DNA of 64,000 bases. Source: JAMZMI01 sp039944535 (GTDB lineage Bacteria > Bacteroidota > Bacteroidia > Cytophagales > Cyclobacteriaceae). Made by a program: the position numbers and the translations under genes. Below the pieces are notes generated by a model. That model saw only the letters and a list, made by a program, of their open reading frames with translations. It was not told where the DNA came from and searched no databases. Positions 36,533 through 45,104 of this stretch are shown piece after piece. The stretch's first letter is position 1. The number at the start of each line of letters is the position of its first letter. Where the stretch lies: contig JBDUYP010000014.1 of the NCBI GenBank assembly GCA_039944535.1, forward strand, positions 1 to 64,000, read 5' to 3'.

Positions 36533-39500
36533 TTAAAATCCAATTTTTACACCAACAGTCAAACTTCTCGGACTGGGGTATGCCCCAGTATCTATATTCT
36601 GATCTACATCCGTGTTGGACCCTCCACCGACGGTATTCCCTGCTGAAGAAGCCTCCGGATCGTAACCCAGATAGTTTGTTTTTGTCCACAGGTTGTCTCC
36701 ACTGAGATAAACCTGTGCGGAAGAGATTGGCGTTTTATTTACTATACTGAATGGCAGGTTATAGGACAGTGTGATGTTTTTAAGCCTCAAATAACTACCA
36801 TCCTGTAGCCATCTACTACTGTTTGCAAATAGCTTGGACGAGGTGCTGAAAGCAGGAACATTGGTATTTTCATTGTCTTCTGTCCACCTCTCATAATGAT
36901 CCGGGCTGGTAAATGCCTGGCTTTGACCAAAAAGACCGACAGATTTTTGGTGCATACCATTAAACACCTGTCCTCCTTTAACTCCCTGAAACAACACGCT
37001 TAAAGAAAAAGCCCTGTAACTCACATTGCTACTAAACCCGTAGATAAAATCTGGCTGAGCTTCTCCGATAACACCCAAATCTTCAGTATCAATGATGTTA
37101 TCTTCATTCAGGTCCTTGTATTTAGCATCGCCGGGCACATTTCCATAAAGTGCGGCTTGATCAGCCTCATTGCTTTTCCACACTCCTTCAAATTTGTACC
37201 CGTAAAAAGTACCTAGAGAATGTCCTACTTTGATGATATTGATGGAAGCGTCCGCATCGCCATATCTTGTTGTGGGAAAGATCTCTTCCTCTTCTCCAAG
37301 GTCAAGCACTTTGTTTCTATTAAAGGAGATATTTCCAGACACATCCCACTTCAAGCCGTCCTTATCCACTATGATTGAGCTAATCGAAAACTCAGTTCCC
37401 TTGTTACTCACTTCGCCAATATTAGAAATCACCACTCCGTTACCGACATAGAACGGAAGTCTGAAGTCAAGCAAAAGATCCTCGGTATTCTTTTCGTAGT
37501 AGTCAAAAGAAAGGTAGATCCGATCGCCCCAAAACCCCATTTCCATTCCCAGGTCTAGTTGTTTGGTGGTCTCCCACTTCAATGACCTGTTTCCTGCTGC
37601 ACCTATGCCCAAACCAGTTATACTCTCTGAAGTGGGGCCTCCCGGACTATAATCCACCGTCGGGTTTTGAACAAAATATGGCAAAGTACCATATGACCCA
37701 ACTGCCTGATTTCCAGTCAATCCATAGCTCGTTCTCAATTTCAGCGTACTAAAAAGGTTCGTGTCTTTGATAAAATCTTCATCACCCAAATGCCAGGCCA
37801 ACGCTACGGATGGAAATACACTGAACTTATTGTCGCCATAAAACTTGGATGAGCCATCTCTCCTAATTGTAGCCGTCAGTAAATACTTATAATTCAAGAT
37901 ATAATTGACCCTGAAAGCCAATGATGACAGGTACTCATCATAATAGTATGATGATGTTCTTTGATTGCCACTCAATGAGAGATTGTAATACTGCAAAAAA
38001 GATGAGTTGAGATCAGAAGCATCAGCCCCAAAGCCTTCATCCTTAAAAGAAGTAGCCTCGTAAATTCCCGTCAGCTGGATATCATGAATACCGAACGTTT
38101 TCTTGTAATTACTTATAAGGCTGTATTGAGCTCTCACACTACGAGAAGAGCTAAGTCCTGCACTTGTCACTCCACTTGGGCCTTCTAATAAATAGTTGTC
38201 ATTGAAGTAATTATTGGTCTGGTTTCTCACATCCAGAGAAGCCGACCCTTTTATGTCCAGGCTAGGTAATATCTGATACGACAAAGAAGCTGATGGCAGG
38301 TAGTTGTCAGTTGTGTACCCAAACTGCTGTGTGTTTTGCAAACCAACAGGGTTTCCGGTAACTGCTCCAAACTCAGGGGAGTTATTATAAAACTCTCCAC
38401 TATCATCAAAAACAGATTCGGTAGCAACCCACTGAGGCATCCGTCCAATAGCTCCATATTGTGAACCTACATTTGTATTGTTTTTGCCTTTAAGCCTGCT
38501 ACCAAAAACATTAAGACCAAGCTGCCACTTGTCTGTCAAGTCAATATCCACTTTTGATCTTATGTTAAACCTCTCAAAACCCGTATTGATCAGAATACCT
38601 TCCTGGTCGAGATAAGAAGCTGCCAAAGCATATTTTATAGATTCCTTGGCTCCTCGAACTGAAATTTCGTGACTCTGAGTTTGACCCGTACGGAAAATTT
38701 CATCTTGCCAATCTGTACCGGCATTTGTCCTAAATGCATCTATTTCTCCATCGGAAAACGGTGCTTCATATGGGAAAAGTGGATTGTAATAAATATCCCG
38801 GTCATACTCATTATAGAGCTCTGCAAACTCAACAGCTGACAAATAATCAATCTTTTTTGGAAGTTTTGAGACACTATAAAAACTGTGCAAATTCACAGAA
38901 ACACGATCCTTGCTCCCCTCCTTGGTGGTAATCATCACTACACCATTGGCTCCTCTACTACCATATATGGCTGTGGCTGATGCGTCTTTCAATATGTCTA
39001 TTGATTTTATGTCACTCTGAGAAATAAGCTGCATATCAGCACCAATGACACCATCTATCACAATTAGAGGCTGATTGTTACCCAGTATTGAATTGGCTCC
39101 TCTGATACGTATTTTCACATCTCCGCCGGGTGCTCCAGAATTGGCATTGACCTGAACACCTGCGGCCCTTCCGCTCAATGCATTGTCAATCCGGGTGATT
39201 GGCTGGTTTTCAAAAATATCATTATCAATTGATGAAATGGAGCCTGTAAAATCTTCTTTTTTCTGTGTGCCATATCCGATCACAACGACTTCTTCCATTA
39301 GATCGATATCGTCTAACAGAATGATCTTCATTTTCTGTCCCGTTTTGATATCAACTGTTTTTGCTTCAAAACCTATCATAGAAACCGCCAAACTGCTGGC
39401 GCTATCCACAACAGTCAAATTAAAGCCTCCAAAAACATCTGTAATCGTTCCTTCATTGGTACCAACCACCAAAACATGCGCGCCAATAAGAGGCTCCTCG

Positions 39501-39652
39501 TTACTATCGAGTACCACTCCTGACACGACTTTATCCTGACCATGTAGCTCAAAGACGGTAAGAGTAAGGCAAATTAGAAGCATTGCCATTATATTTAAAC
39601 GTCCTTCCACGAACCCTTTTTTATATTCTCTGAATCCAGACCTTCTCATCAC
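36533..39652 (-). CDS. SusC/RagA-family TonB-dependent outer-membrane transporter
   Basis: A 1039-residue TonB-linked barrel. After the signal (about 20-38) there is a CarboxypepD_reg-like domain (about 42-125, VSGVVLDSNEEPLIGAHVLV), a TonB-box region (EEVVVIGYGTQKKEDFTGS), the plug with IRIRGANSILGNNQPLIVIDG, and a 22-strand barrel ending SLTVGVKIGF. It imports large oligosaccharides released at the surface and pairs with SusD. It is the first gene of the PUL operon, reading away from a divergent AraC-type regulator. Confidence 0.96.
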   Translation of the reverse strand: MMRRSGFREYKKGFVEGRLNIMAMLLICLTLTVFELHGQDKVVSGVVLDSNEEPLIGAHVLVVGTNEGTITDVFGGFNLTVVDSASSLAVSMIGFEAKTVDIKTGQKMKIILLDDIDLMEEVVVIGYGTQKKEDFTGSISSIDNDIFENQPITRIDNALSGRAAGVQVNANSGAPGGDVKIRIRGANSILGNNQPLIVIDGVIGADMQLISQSDIKSIDILKDASATAIYGSRGANGVVMITTKEGSKDRVSVNLHSFYSVSKLPKKIDYLSAVEFAELYNEYDRDIYYNPLFPYEAPFSDGEIDAFRTNAGTDWQDEIFRTGQTQSHEISVRGAKESIKYALAASYLDQEGILINTGFERFNIRSKVDIDLTDKWQLGLNVFGSRLKGKNNTNVGSQYGAIGRMPQWVATESVFDDSGEFYNNSPEFGAVTGNPVGLQNTQQFGYTTDNYLPSASLSYQILPSLDIKGSASLDVRNQTNNYFNDNYLLEGPSGVTSAGLSSSRSVRAQYSLISNYKKTFGIHDIQLTGIYEATSFKDEGFGADASDLNSSFLQYYNLSLSGNQRTSSYYYDEYLSSLAFRVNYILNYKYLLTATIRRDGSSKFYGDNKFSVFPSVALAWHLGDEDFIKDTNLFSTLKLRTSYGLTGNQAVGSYGTLPYFVQNPTVDYSPGGPTSESITGLGIGAAGNRSLKWETTKQLDLGMEMGFWGDRIYLSFDYYEKNTEDLLLDFRLPFYVGNGVVISNIGEVSNKGTEFSISSIIVDKDGLKWDVSGNISFNRNKVLDLGEEEEIFPTTRYGDADASINIIKVGHSLGTFYGYKFEGVWKSNEADQAALYGNVPGDAKYKDLNEDNIIDTEDLGVIGEAQPDFIYGFSSNVSYRAFSLSVLFQGVKGGQVFNGMHQKSVGLFGQSQAFTSPDHYERWTEDNENTNVPAFSTSSKLFANSSRWLQDGSYLRLKNITLSYNLPFSIVNKTPISSAQVYLSGDNLWTKTNYLGYDPEASSAGNTVGGGSNTDVDQNIDTGAYPSPRSLTVGVKIGF

Positions 39653-39878
39653 TTCCTTTTCTTTCTTTTAAACAACATTCTCATTTAACAGTCTATAAAT
39701 AGAACTCCGTACATCCTTAGATAAAACAAAACTAGAATGGCAAACAGCTAGAAAATGATACTTTAAATCCTTTTTATAATACTTTAACGAATATTTACTG
39801 CGTATTTTTACCATTTTATCATATTTAAGCTCGATTAACAGCCTGTAATTATTAGTTCATCAGATCAAAGCAAGTCCA
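39653..39878. promoter_or_regulatory. Divergent control region of the PUL
   Basis: 226 bp of AT-rich DNA between susC (leftward) and the AraC-type gene (rightward). It must hold both promoters. On the minus strand, 39727-39734 reads TAGTTTTG, which fits the Bacteroidota -7 element TAnnTTTG, but no clear -33 TTG is correctly placed, so the exact promoter is not claimed. Confidence 0.45.
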
Positions 39879-40736
39879 TTGAAAAAATTCAAAAGAGAGC
39901 TCACTCCATTAGTCGATTACTCCTGCTTCATTCTCCAAAGTCATTTTGATGCGAAATTCGACTACCCCGTGCATTTGCACCCTGAGTTTGAAATTAATGT
40001 CGTTTTAAATACTAGCGGAACAAGAATCATAGCTGACAATCACGAAAGGTTCGAACAGGCTGATATTGCACTAATAGGCCCCAACCTCCTACATGCCTGG
40101 AGGGGTGAAGATAAAAAAGGAATTAGGGTCATTACTATTCAGTTTTCGCAAGAACTCTTTGAGTACAACCTACTAAAAAAAGAAGGGATGTGGTCCATAT
40201 CAAGACTTTTAGACGATTCAAGAAACGGCATTTTGTTTGACAAACAATCCATTCCGATTCTTAGCAAAAAAATTGAAGAGTTGATTGGACTTGAGGGGTT
40301 TGAAGCGTTCATAGCTTTTCTCCAACTACTCAACTTTATGGCAGGCCTAAACTACCGAAAGGCTATACACAATGCTAGTTACAGTAGCTCCAAATCGGAT
40401 GAAGTGGACTTTAGGATTGAGAAGATATGCGAGTACATAAAAGAGAATTTTGATAAAAAAATTAGTTTGAAGCATGTGGCTGAGGAGTTCAACTTTTCTC
40501 CTTCAACTTTTAGTCACTTCTTCAAAAAATATACTTACAGGTCATACACCGAATACATAATTGACCTAAAAATTAAACGCGCCTGTCAGCTCTTAATAGA
40601 GTCTGACTTACCAATAGGACAAATTTTCAGATTATCGGGCTTTACTAATGTTTCCAATTTCAACCGAATATTTCGCAAAGAAAAAGAATTAACCCCGCTG
40701 CAATACAGAAAAAAATTTGGTCTGAAACTTGACTAA
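39879..40736 (+). CDS. AraC-family transcriptional regulator with cupin sensor domain
   Basis: A 285-residue regulator with an N-terminal cupin-like ligand-binding domain (about 20-110; YPVHLHPEFEINVVLNTSG and DIALIGPNLLHAWRG are the usual cupin strands) and a C-terminal HTH_18 pair (about 185-285; ISLKHVAEEFNFSPSTFSHFFKKYT and IGQIFRLSGFTNVSNFNRIFRKE given by their cores LKHVAEEF and SGFTNVSNFNRIF). It is divergent from the susC operon and probably activates it on binding a sugar. It starts at a TTG (39879); no in-frame ATG lies near the N-terminus. An AraC regulator rather than an HTCS or anti-sigma pair makes this a less common PUL type. Confidence 0.9.
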   Translation: MKKFKRELTPLVDYSCFILQSHFDAKFDYPVHLHPEFEINVVLNTSGTRIIADNHERFEQADIALIGPNLLHAWRGEDKKGIRVITIQFSQELFEYNLLKKEGMWSISRLLDDSRNGILFDKQSIPILSKKIEELIGLEGFEAFIAFLQLLNFMAGLNYRKAIHNASYSSSKSDEVDFRIEKICEYIKENFDKKISLKHVAEEFNFSPSTFSHFFKKYTYRSYTEYIIDLKIKRACQLLIESDLPIGQIFRLSGFTNVSNFNRIFRKEKELTPLQYRKKFGLKLD

Positions 40737-40767
40737 TAATGGCTATCAAAACTCATTGTTCACGACA

Positions 40768-40801
40768 CAAAAAAACCCTGACTTATCAAAAAATCAGGGC
40801 T
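40768..40801 (-). terminator. Terminator after rplT
   Basis: Stem CCCTGA (40776-40781) with TCAGGG (40794-40799), followed on the minus strand by a T tract (the A run at 40768-40775). It also lies past the stop of the convergent AraC-type gene. Confidence 0.65.
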
Positions 40802-40828
40802 TACAACAAGTAAATATTTTTTAAGAAT

Positions 40829-41176
40829 TTATTTTTTTACTTTGTCCACGATGGCTTTGAACGCATCAGGGTGGTTCATTGCAAGGTCTGCAAGTGCTTT
40901 TCTATTGATATCAATATTAGCATCTTTCAACTTGCCCATAAACTGAGAGTATGACATATCATACGCTCTAACTGCTGCATTGATACGCTGAATCCAAAGT
41001 GCTCTAAATTCTCTTTTCTTAGCTTTTCTATCGCGGTACGCATACTGCATACCTTTTTCAACCGCATTTTTAGCTACGGTCCATACGTTTTTTCTTCTAC
41101 CAAAGTATCCTTTGGCTTGCTTCATCGTCTTTTTTCGACGAGCTCTTGAAGCTACATGATTTACTGATCTTGGCAT
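40829..41176 (-). CDS. rplT: 50S ribosomal protein L20
   Basis: A 115-residue basic protein with the L20 signature (MPRSVNHVASRARRKKTMKQ, AKGYFGRRKNVWTVAKNAVEK, and FRALWIQRINAAVRAYDMSYS read in part). L20 binds 23S rRNA early in assembly and in several bacteria represses its own operon. It is the last gene of the thrS-infC-rpmI-rplT series. Confidence 0.98.
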   Translation of the reverse strand: MPRSVNHVASRARRKKTMKQAKGYFGRRKNVWTVAKNAVEKGMQYAYRDRKAKKREFRALWIQRINAAVRAYDMSYSQFMGKLKDANIDINRKALADLAMNHPDAFKAIVDKVKK

Positions 41177-41255
41177 TTCTTTTTAATTTTTAACAATTGG
41201 CGTTTGTTATCAAAACTTTTACAAACCAATCATCGGGTTTAATAATTGAACCTAA

Positions 41256-41450
41256 TTAAATATTAAGCATTCGCTTAACATTCGGCACATCACTTTTGTG
41301 AACCAAAGTTGCGTGCGTCAAATTACGCTTTTGTTTAGTCTCTTTCTTTGTAAGAATGTGACTTTTGAAAGCGTGCTTTCTTTTGATTTTTCCTGTACCA
41401 GTCAATTTGAATCTTTTCTTGGCACTGGAATTAGTTTTTACCTTCGGCAT
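41256..41450 (-). CDS. rpmI: 50S ribosomal protein L35
   Basis: A 64-residue protein with the L35 signature (MPKVKTNSSAKKRFKLTGTG, then KIKRKHAFKSHILTKK). It is located between infC (12 bp upstream) and rplT (79 bp downstream), the conserved order. Confidence 0.98.
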   Translation of the reverse strand: MPKVKTNSSAKKRFKLTGTGKIKRKHAFKSHILTKKETKQKRNLTHATLVHKSDVPNVKRMLNI

Positions 41451-41462
41451 TTCGCTAATTAT

Positions 41463-42023
41463 TTATTTTTTCTTACTTGTTGTCGGTTTTGGTGTTAGAA
41501 TTATTGACATCCGTTTCCCTTCCAGCTTAGGCAGAAGTTCCACTTTTCCCAAATCCTCTAACGCTTGAGCAAATTTCAATAATAGAATTTCGCCACGGTC
41601 TTTAAACACGATAGTACGACCCACAAAATGAACATAGGCCTTAACCTTTGCTCCTTCTTCCAAAAACTTCTTAGCATGATTCAACTTGAAGTTAAAATCA
41701 TGATCGTCAGTATTGGGTCCAAAACGAATTTCTTTAACTACTGTCTTTTGCGCTTTTGCCTTGATCTCCTTCTGCTTCTTCTTTTGTTCGTATTTGAACT
41801 TAGAATAGTCGATGATCTTACAAACGGGAGGGTCAGCCTTTGGAGAAATCTCTACTAGATCAAGTCCCTGATCTTTGGCCATCTGAATGGCTTTACTCAG
41901 AGAATATACATCTACTTCGACATTTTCACCAACTACTCTAACCTCACGAGCAGTAATTTTGTCATTCACTTTGTAGGGTTCTTCGACGCGCCCCCTATAC
42001 GGTTTTCTGTATGGTCTACTAAT
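41463..42023 (-). CDS. infC: Translation initiation factor IF-3, apparent AUU start
   Basis: IF-3 binds the 30S subunit and checks start-codon fidelity. The body has the IF3_N pattern (VNDKITAREVRVVGENVE), the linker, and the IF3_C domain (RFGPNTDDHDFNFKLNHAKKF). A GTG at 41969 would give 168 aa, but the frame stays open upstream with a basic family-like extension (SRPYRKPYRGRVEEPYK) to an in-frame TAA two codons before an ATT at 42023. The only initiation-type codon in that stretch is this ATT, giving 186 aa. infC in other bacteria uses the rare AUU start for autoregulation, so I place the start there. The gene is 85 bp downstream of thrS. Confidence 0.85.
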   Translation of the reverse strand: MSRPYRKPYRGRVEEPYKVNDKITAREVRVVGENVEVDVYSLSKAIQMAKDQGLDLVEISPKADPPVCKIIDYSKFKYEQKKKQKEIKAKAQKTVVKEIRFGPNTDDHDFNFKLNHAKKFLEEGAKVKAYVHFVGRTIVFKDRGEILLLKFAQALEDLGKVELLPKLEGKRMSIILTPKPTTSKKK

Positions 42024-42108
42024 AGCCTTTTATCTTTTAGTTATCACTTTTTTCCAAACGGAACCGCAAATATCGACATTATTTTGACATTCGCGCAACT
42101 GTGAGAGT

Positions 42109-44052
42109 TTAATTCTTCAGTTGCTCCTCCGTCGTTTTCTTAAACATACTTATGAAGTCTGCAATTTTGAGACTTCCCTGGTCTCCTTTTCCATGTGCTC
42201 GTACGGAAACTGTACCTTCCTCTGACTCCTTTTCACCTACAATCAGCATAAAAGGAATCTTTTTGACTTCCGCATCACGGATTTTCTTTCCGATCTTTTC
42301 ATCGCGCTCATCCACAAATCCACGAATATCTTCTTCTTGTAATTGGAGATACAATGCCTTAGCATAATCATGGTACTTTTCGGAGATTGGCAAAATGGCA
42401 ATCTGCTCAGGCGCTAACCACAACGGAAAATTGCCAGCTGTACTTTCGATCAATATAGCCACAAACCTTTCCATAGAACCAAATGGAGCTCTGTGAATCA
42501 TAACAGGACGGTGCTTTTCATTGTCGGCTCCCATGTATTCGAGCTCGAACCGCTCAGGAAGCGTGTAATCAACCTGAATAGTCCCCAGCTGCCAGCTCCT
42601 GCCCAGCGCATCCTTAACCATGAAATCCAGTTTAGGACCATAAAATGCCGCTTCTCCTGTCTCCACAACTGTGTTCAACCCTTTTTCAGCAGCCACTTCG
42701 GCAATTGCACTTTCGGCAATATTCCAGTTTTCATCGCTACCAATATACTTATCAGGGTTTTCAGGATCTCTCAATGAGATCTGAGCAGTGAAATCAGAAA
42801 AGCCCAGCACGTTAAACACATAAAGCACCAGATCAATCACTTTGGCAAACTCATCTTTTACCTGCTCGGGTCTGCAAAAAATATGGGCGTCATCCTGAGT
42901 AAACCCTCTTACCCTGGTTAACCCATGCAACTCACCACTTTGTTCGTACCTATAAACAGTTCCGAATTCTGCAAAGCGAATCGGCAAATCCTTATATGAT
43001 CTTGGGCGTGACTTGTAAATCTCACAGTGATGTGGGCAATTCATTGGTTTAAGCAAAAACTCTTCGTCTTCTGCCGGTGTATGTATCGGCTGAAATGAGT
43101 CTGCTCCATACTTGGCATAATGGCCTGATGTCACATAAAGTTCCTTGCTTCCAATGTGTGGAGTAACCACTTGTTCGTAACCAGCCTTAACCTGAGCCTT
43201 CTTCAAAAAATTTTCTAAACGCTCACGCAATACAGCTCCTTTTGGAAGCCAAAGCGGAAGTCCTTTTCCTACTTTTTCAGAAAAAGCAAACAATCCCAGC
43301 TCCTTCCCTATCTTTCTATGATCTCTCTTTTTGGCTTCTTCGAGCATCTCCAAATACTCCGTGAGTTCCTTCTGCTTCGGAAAAGTGATGCCGTAAAGTC
43401 TGGTAAGTTGCTTCCTGTTTTCGTCACCACGCCAATATGCTCCAGCTATGCTTAGCACTTTGGCTGCTTTTACGAATCCTGTATTTGGAATATGTGGCCC
43501 TCTACATAAATCGGTGAAATTTCCCTGAGTGTAAAAGGTGATACTGCCATCATCAAGCCCGTCTATAAGCTCAAGCTTATATTCATCGCCCTTTTCTGTG
43601 TAGTATTCCACCGCATCAGCTTTGCTGATGTCTTTCCTGACAAATTCATTTTTTTGTCTGGCCAGTTCTAGCATCTTATCCTCAATAGCTTTGAGGTTTT
43701 CCGCATCAAATTCCTGATCTCCAAAATCCACATCGTAGTAGAATCCGTTATCAATGGGTGGACCAATACCAAGCTTCACGCCTGGATAAAGTGCCTCCAG
43801 AGCCTCCGCCATCAGGTGGGCTGATGAGTGCCACATCGTTGACTTTCCCTCAGGGTCATTCCAGGTGAGCAAGCTCAACGTGCTGTCTTCTGCAATAGGC
43901 CTGAAAGAGTCAATGACTTCTCCATTGACCTTGGCGGCAAGCACATTTCTGGCTAATCCTTCACTTATACTTTTTGCTATATCCAGGGCTGTAGATCCAC
44001 TGGGATATGCTCTCACACTTCCGTCGGGCAAAGTGATTTTAATGTCACTCAT
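42109..44052 (-). CDS. thrS: Threonine-tRNA ligase
   Basis: A 647-residue full-length ThrRS: TGS domain (1-62, ITLPDGSVRAYPSGST), the SAD editing domain with HSSAHLMAEAL (H75-H79 region) and the later CRGPHIPNTG, the class II catalytic core with zinc ligands in MNCPHHCEIYK, GLTRVRGFTQDDAHIFC and MIHRAPFGSMERF, and an anticodon-binding domain (IAILPISEKYHDYAK). The ATG overlaps the stop of the TPR lipoprotein gene by 4 bp (ATGA), tying this housekeeping gene to two envelope genes upstream. Confidence 0.98.
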   Translation of the reverse strand: MSDIKITLPDGSVRAYPSGSTALDIAKSISEGLARNVLAAKVNGEVIDSFRPIAEDSTLSLLTWNDPEGKSTMWHSSAHLMAEALEALYPGVKLGIGPPIDNGFYYDVDFGDQEFDAENLKAIEDKMLELARQKNEFVRKDISKADAVEYYTEKGDEYKLELIDGLDDGSITFYTQGNFTDLCRGPHIPNTGFVKAAKVLSIAGAYWRGDENRKQLTRLYGITFPKQKELTEYLEMLEEAKKRDHRKIGKELGLFAFSEKVGKGLPLWLPKGAVLRERLENFLKKAQVKAGYEQVVTPHIGSKELYVTSGHYAKYGADSFQPIHTPAEDEEFLLKPMNCPHHCEIYKSRPRSYKDLPIRFAEFGTVYRYEQSGELHGLTRVRGFTQDDAHIFCRPEQVKDEFAKVIDLVLYVFNVLGFSDFTAQISLRDPENPDKYIGSDENWNIAESAIAEVAAEKGLNTVVETGEAAFYGPKLDFMVKDALGRSWQLGTIQVDYTLPERFELEYMGADNEKHRPVMIHRAPFGSMERFVAILIESTAGNFPLWLAPEQIAILPISEKYHDYAKALYLQLQEEDIRGFVDERDEKIGKKIRDAEVKKIPFMLIVGEKESEEGTVSVRAHGKGDQGSLKIADFISMFKKTTEEQLKN

Positions 44053-45104
44053 TGGGTAATTTTCTTTGGTTTTAATTCAGGGACAGCAATCTGTCTTTCC
44101 GCCTCTTTTAAATTCCGCAAATATGCAATTTTTCGAGCAACAATGGCCGCTTTATCAACTACAATTGAGTCGGTAGAGTCTTGAGCTATCAAAAAAGAAA
44201 ACAATGAATACGAAGTATTGAACCAGCCTCGCTCATCCAGCATTTCCGCCTTTGTTATGAGTAAGTGGCGTGAGGAATCCTGAGCAATGATTTTATCCAG
44301 ATGATAAATCGCCGAATCGTACAATTTCTCTTCTCTATACCACTCGGAAATCTGCAGATTTGCTTCTCTTCTTTCATAGTTTTTCAGCAGTGCGATACTT
44401 CGATCTATGCTATCCATACCATAAAGCGCACGCGCTAGGAGAAGGTTAGATTCGAACTGAGCCGACCTCCTACTCTTCGTCAGCATATTATAAGCAAGTA
44501 AGAAGTCTCCTCTTTCTATCAAATATGGCACATAAGATTTGAGTAACAGCGCATGGTCAGGGTTGATATCAAACAGATCCTGACAATAGTTTTCCATTGC
44601 CACACTATCTCCTATAGATTCAGATAGCTGGATGGCAAACTCCAGACTTTCTTCCGATTTGAATTTAGTCAAGTAATCAGAAATAAGCTGCGACGTGCCT
44701 TTTTCTCCATTCGCCCGGTAGTTGGATAAAACCCGGTACTGAGCCAAGTCTTCATCCAGACCGTGATAAAACTCCCATTTATCTAGTAACTCAATGAGGT
44801 CCTTATATTTATCATTACTCAAATAATACTGCAGAAACAGGTCCACAATTTTTCTATCCAAACCATTTTTTTCCAGAAAAATATTCAAATCCCCTATGGC
44901 CTCTTCGGGCCAGTTAAGCTGCTCGTAATAATAAAGTTTCTGCCTCAGCAATCTGTTTGTTGGCTTTTCTGCATACTTAAGTGCAACTTCCTCAAGTGCG
45001 TTGTGATAGAACTCATCCGAAATATTAGGTATCTCTATCCTTTGATCCTTTCGATTGGAACAAGAAATAAAAAGAAGTAAACTGAACAGTAGAAATATGC
45101 GCAC
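44049..45104 (-). CDS. TPR-like lipoprotein
   Basis: A 351-residue lipoprotein (LLFSLLLFISC-S) made of helical tetratricopeptide-like repeats (for example EEVALKYAEKPTNRLLRQK, AIGDLNIFLEKNG, SAIYHLDKIIAQDSSRH). It would act as a scaffold on the periplasmic face. It begins with GTG (45102-45104), whose first base is the last base of the upstream TAG, and its TGA overlaps the thrS start. The function is unknown; the tight coupling with DUF5686 suggests a shared envelope role. Confidence 0.82.
   Translation of the reverse strand: MRIFLLFSLLLFISCSNRKDQRIEIPNISDEFYHNALEEVALKYAEKPTNRLLRQKLYYYEQLNWPEEAIGDLNIFLEKNGLDRKIVDLFLQYYLSNDKYKDLIELLDKWEFYHGLDEDLAQYRVLSNYRANGEKGTSQLISDYLTKFKSEESLEFAIQLSESIGDSVAMENYCQDLFDINPDHALLLKSYVPYLIERGDFLLAYNMLTKSRRSAQFESNLLLARALYGMDSIDRSIALLKNYERREANLQISEWYREEKLYDSAIYHLDKIIAQDSSRHLLITKAEMLDERGWFNTSYSLFSFLIAQDSTDSIVVDKAAIVARKIAYLRNLKEAERQIAVPELKPKKITQ

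Noticed and set aside
39727..39734. Definite susC promoter (-7 element TAGTTTTG on the minus strand)
   Set aside because: No -33 element at suitable spacing was found, so it is mentioned only as a candidate inside the control region.
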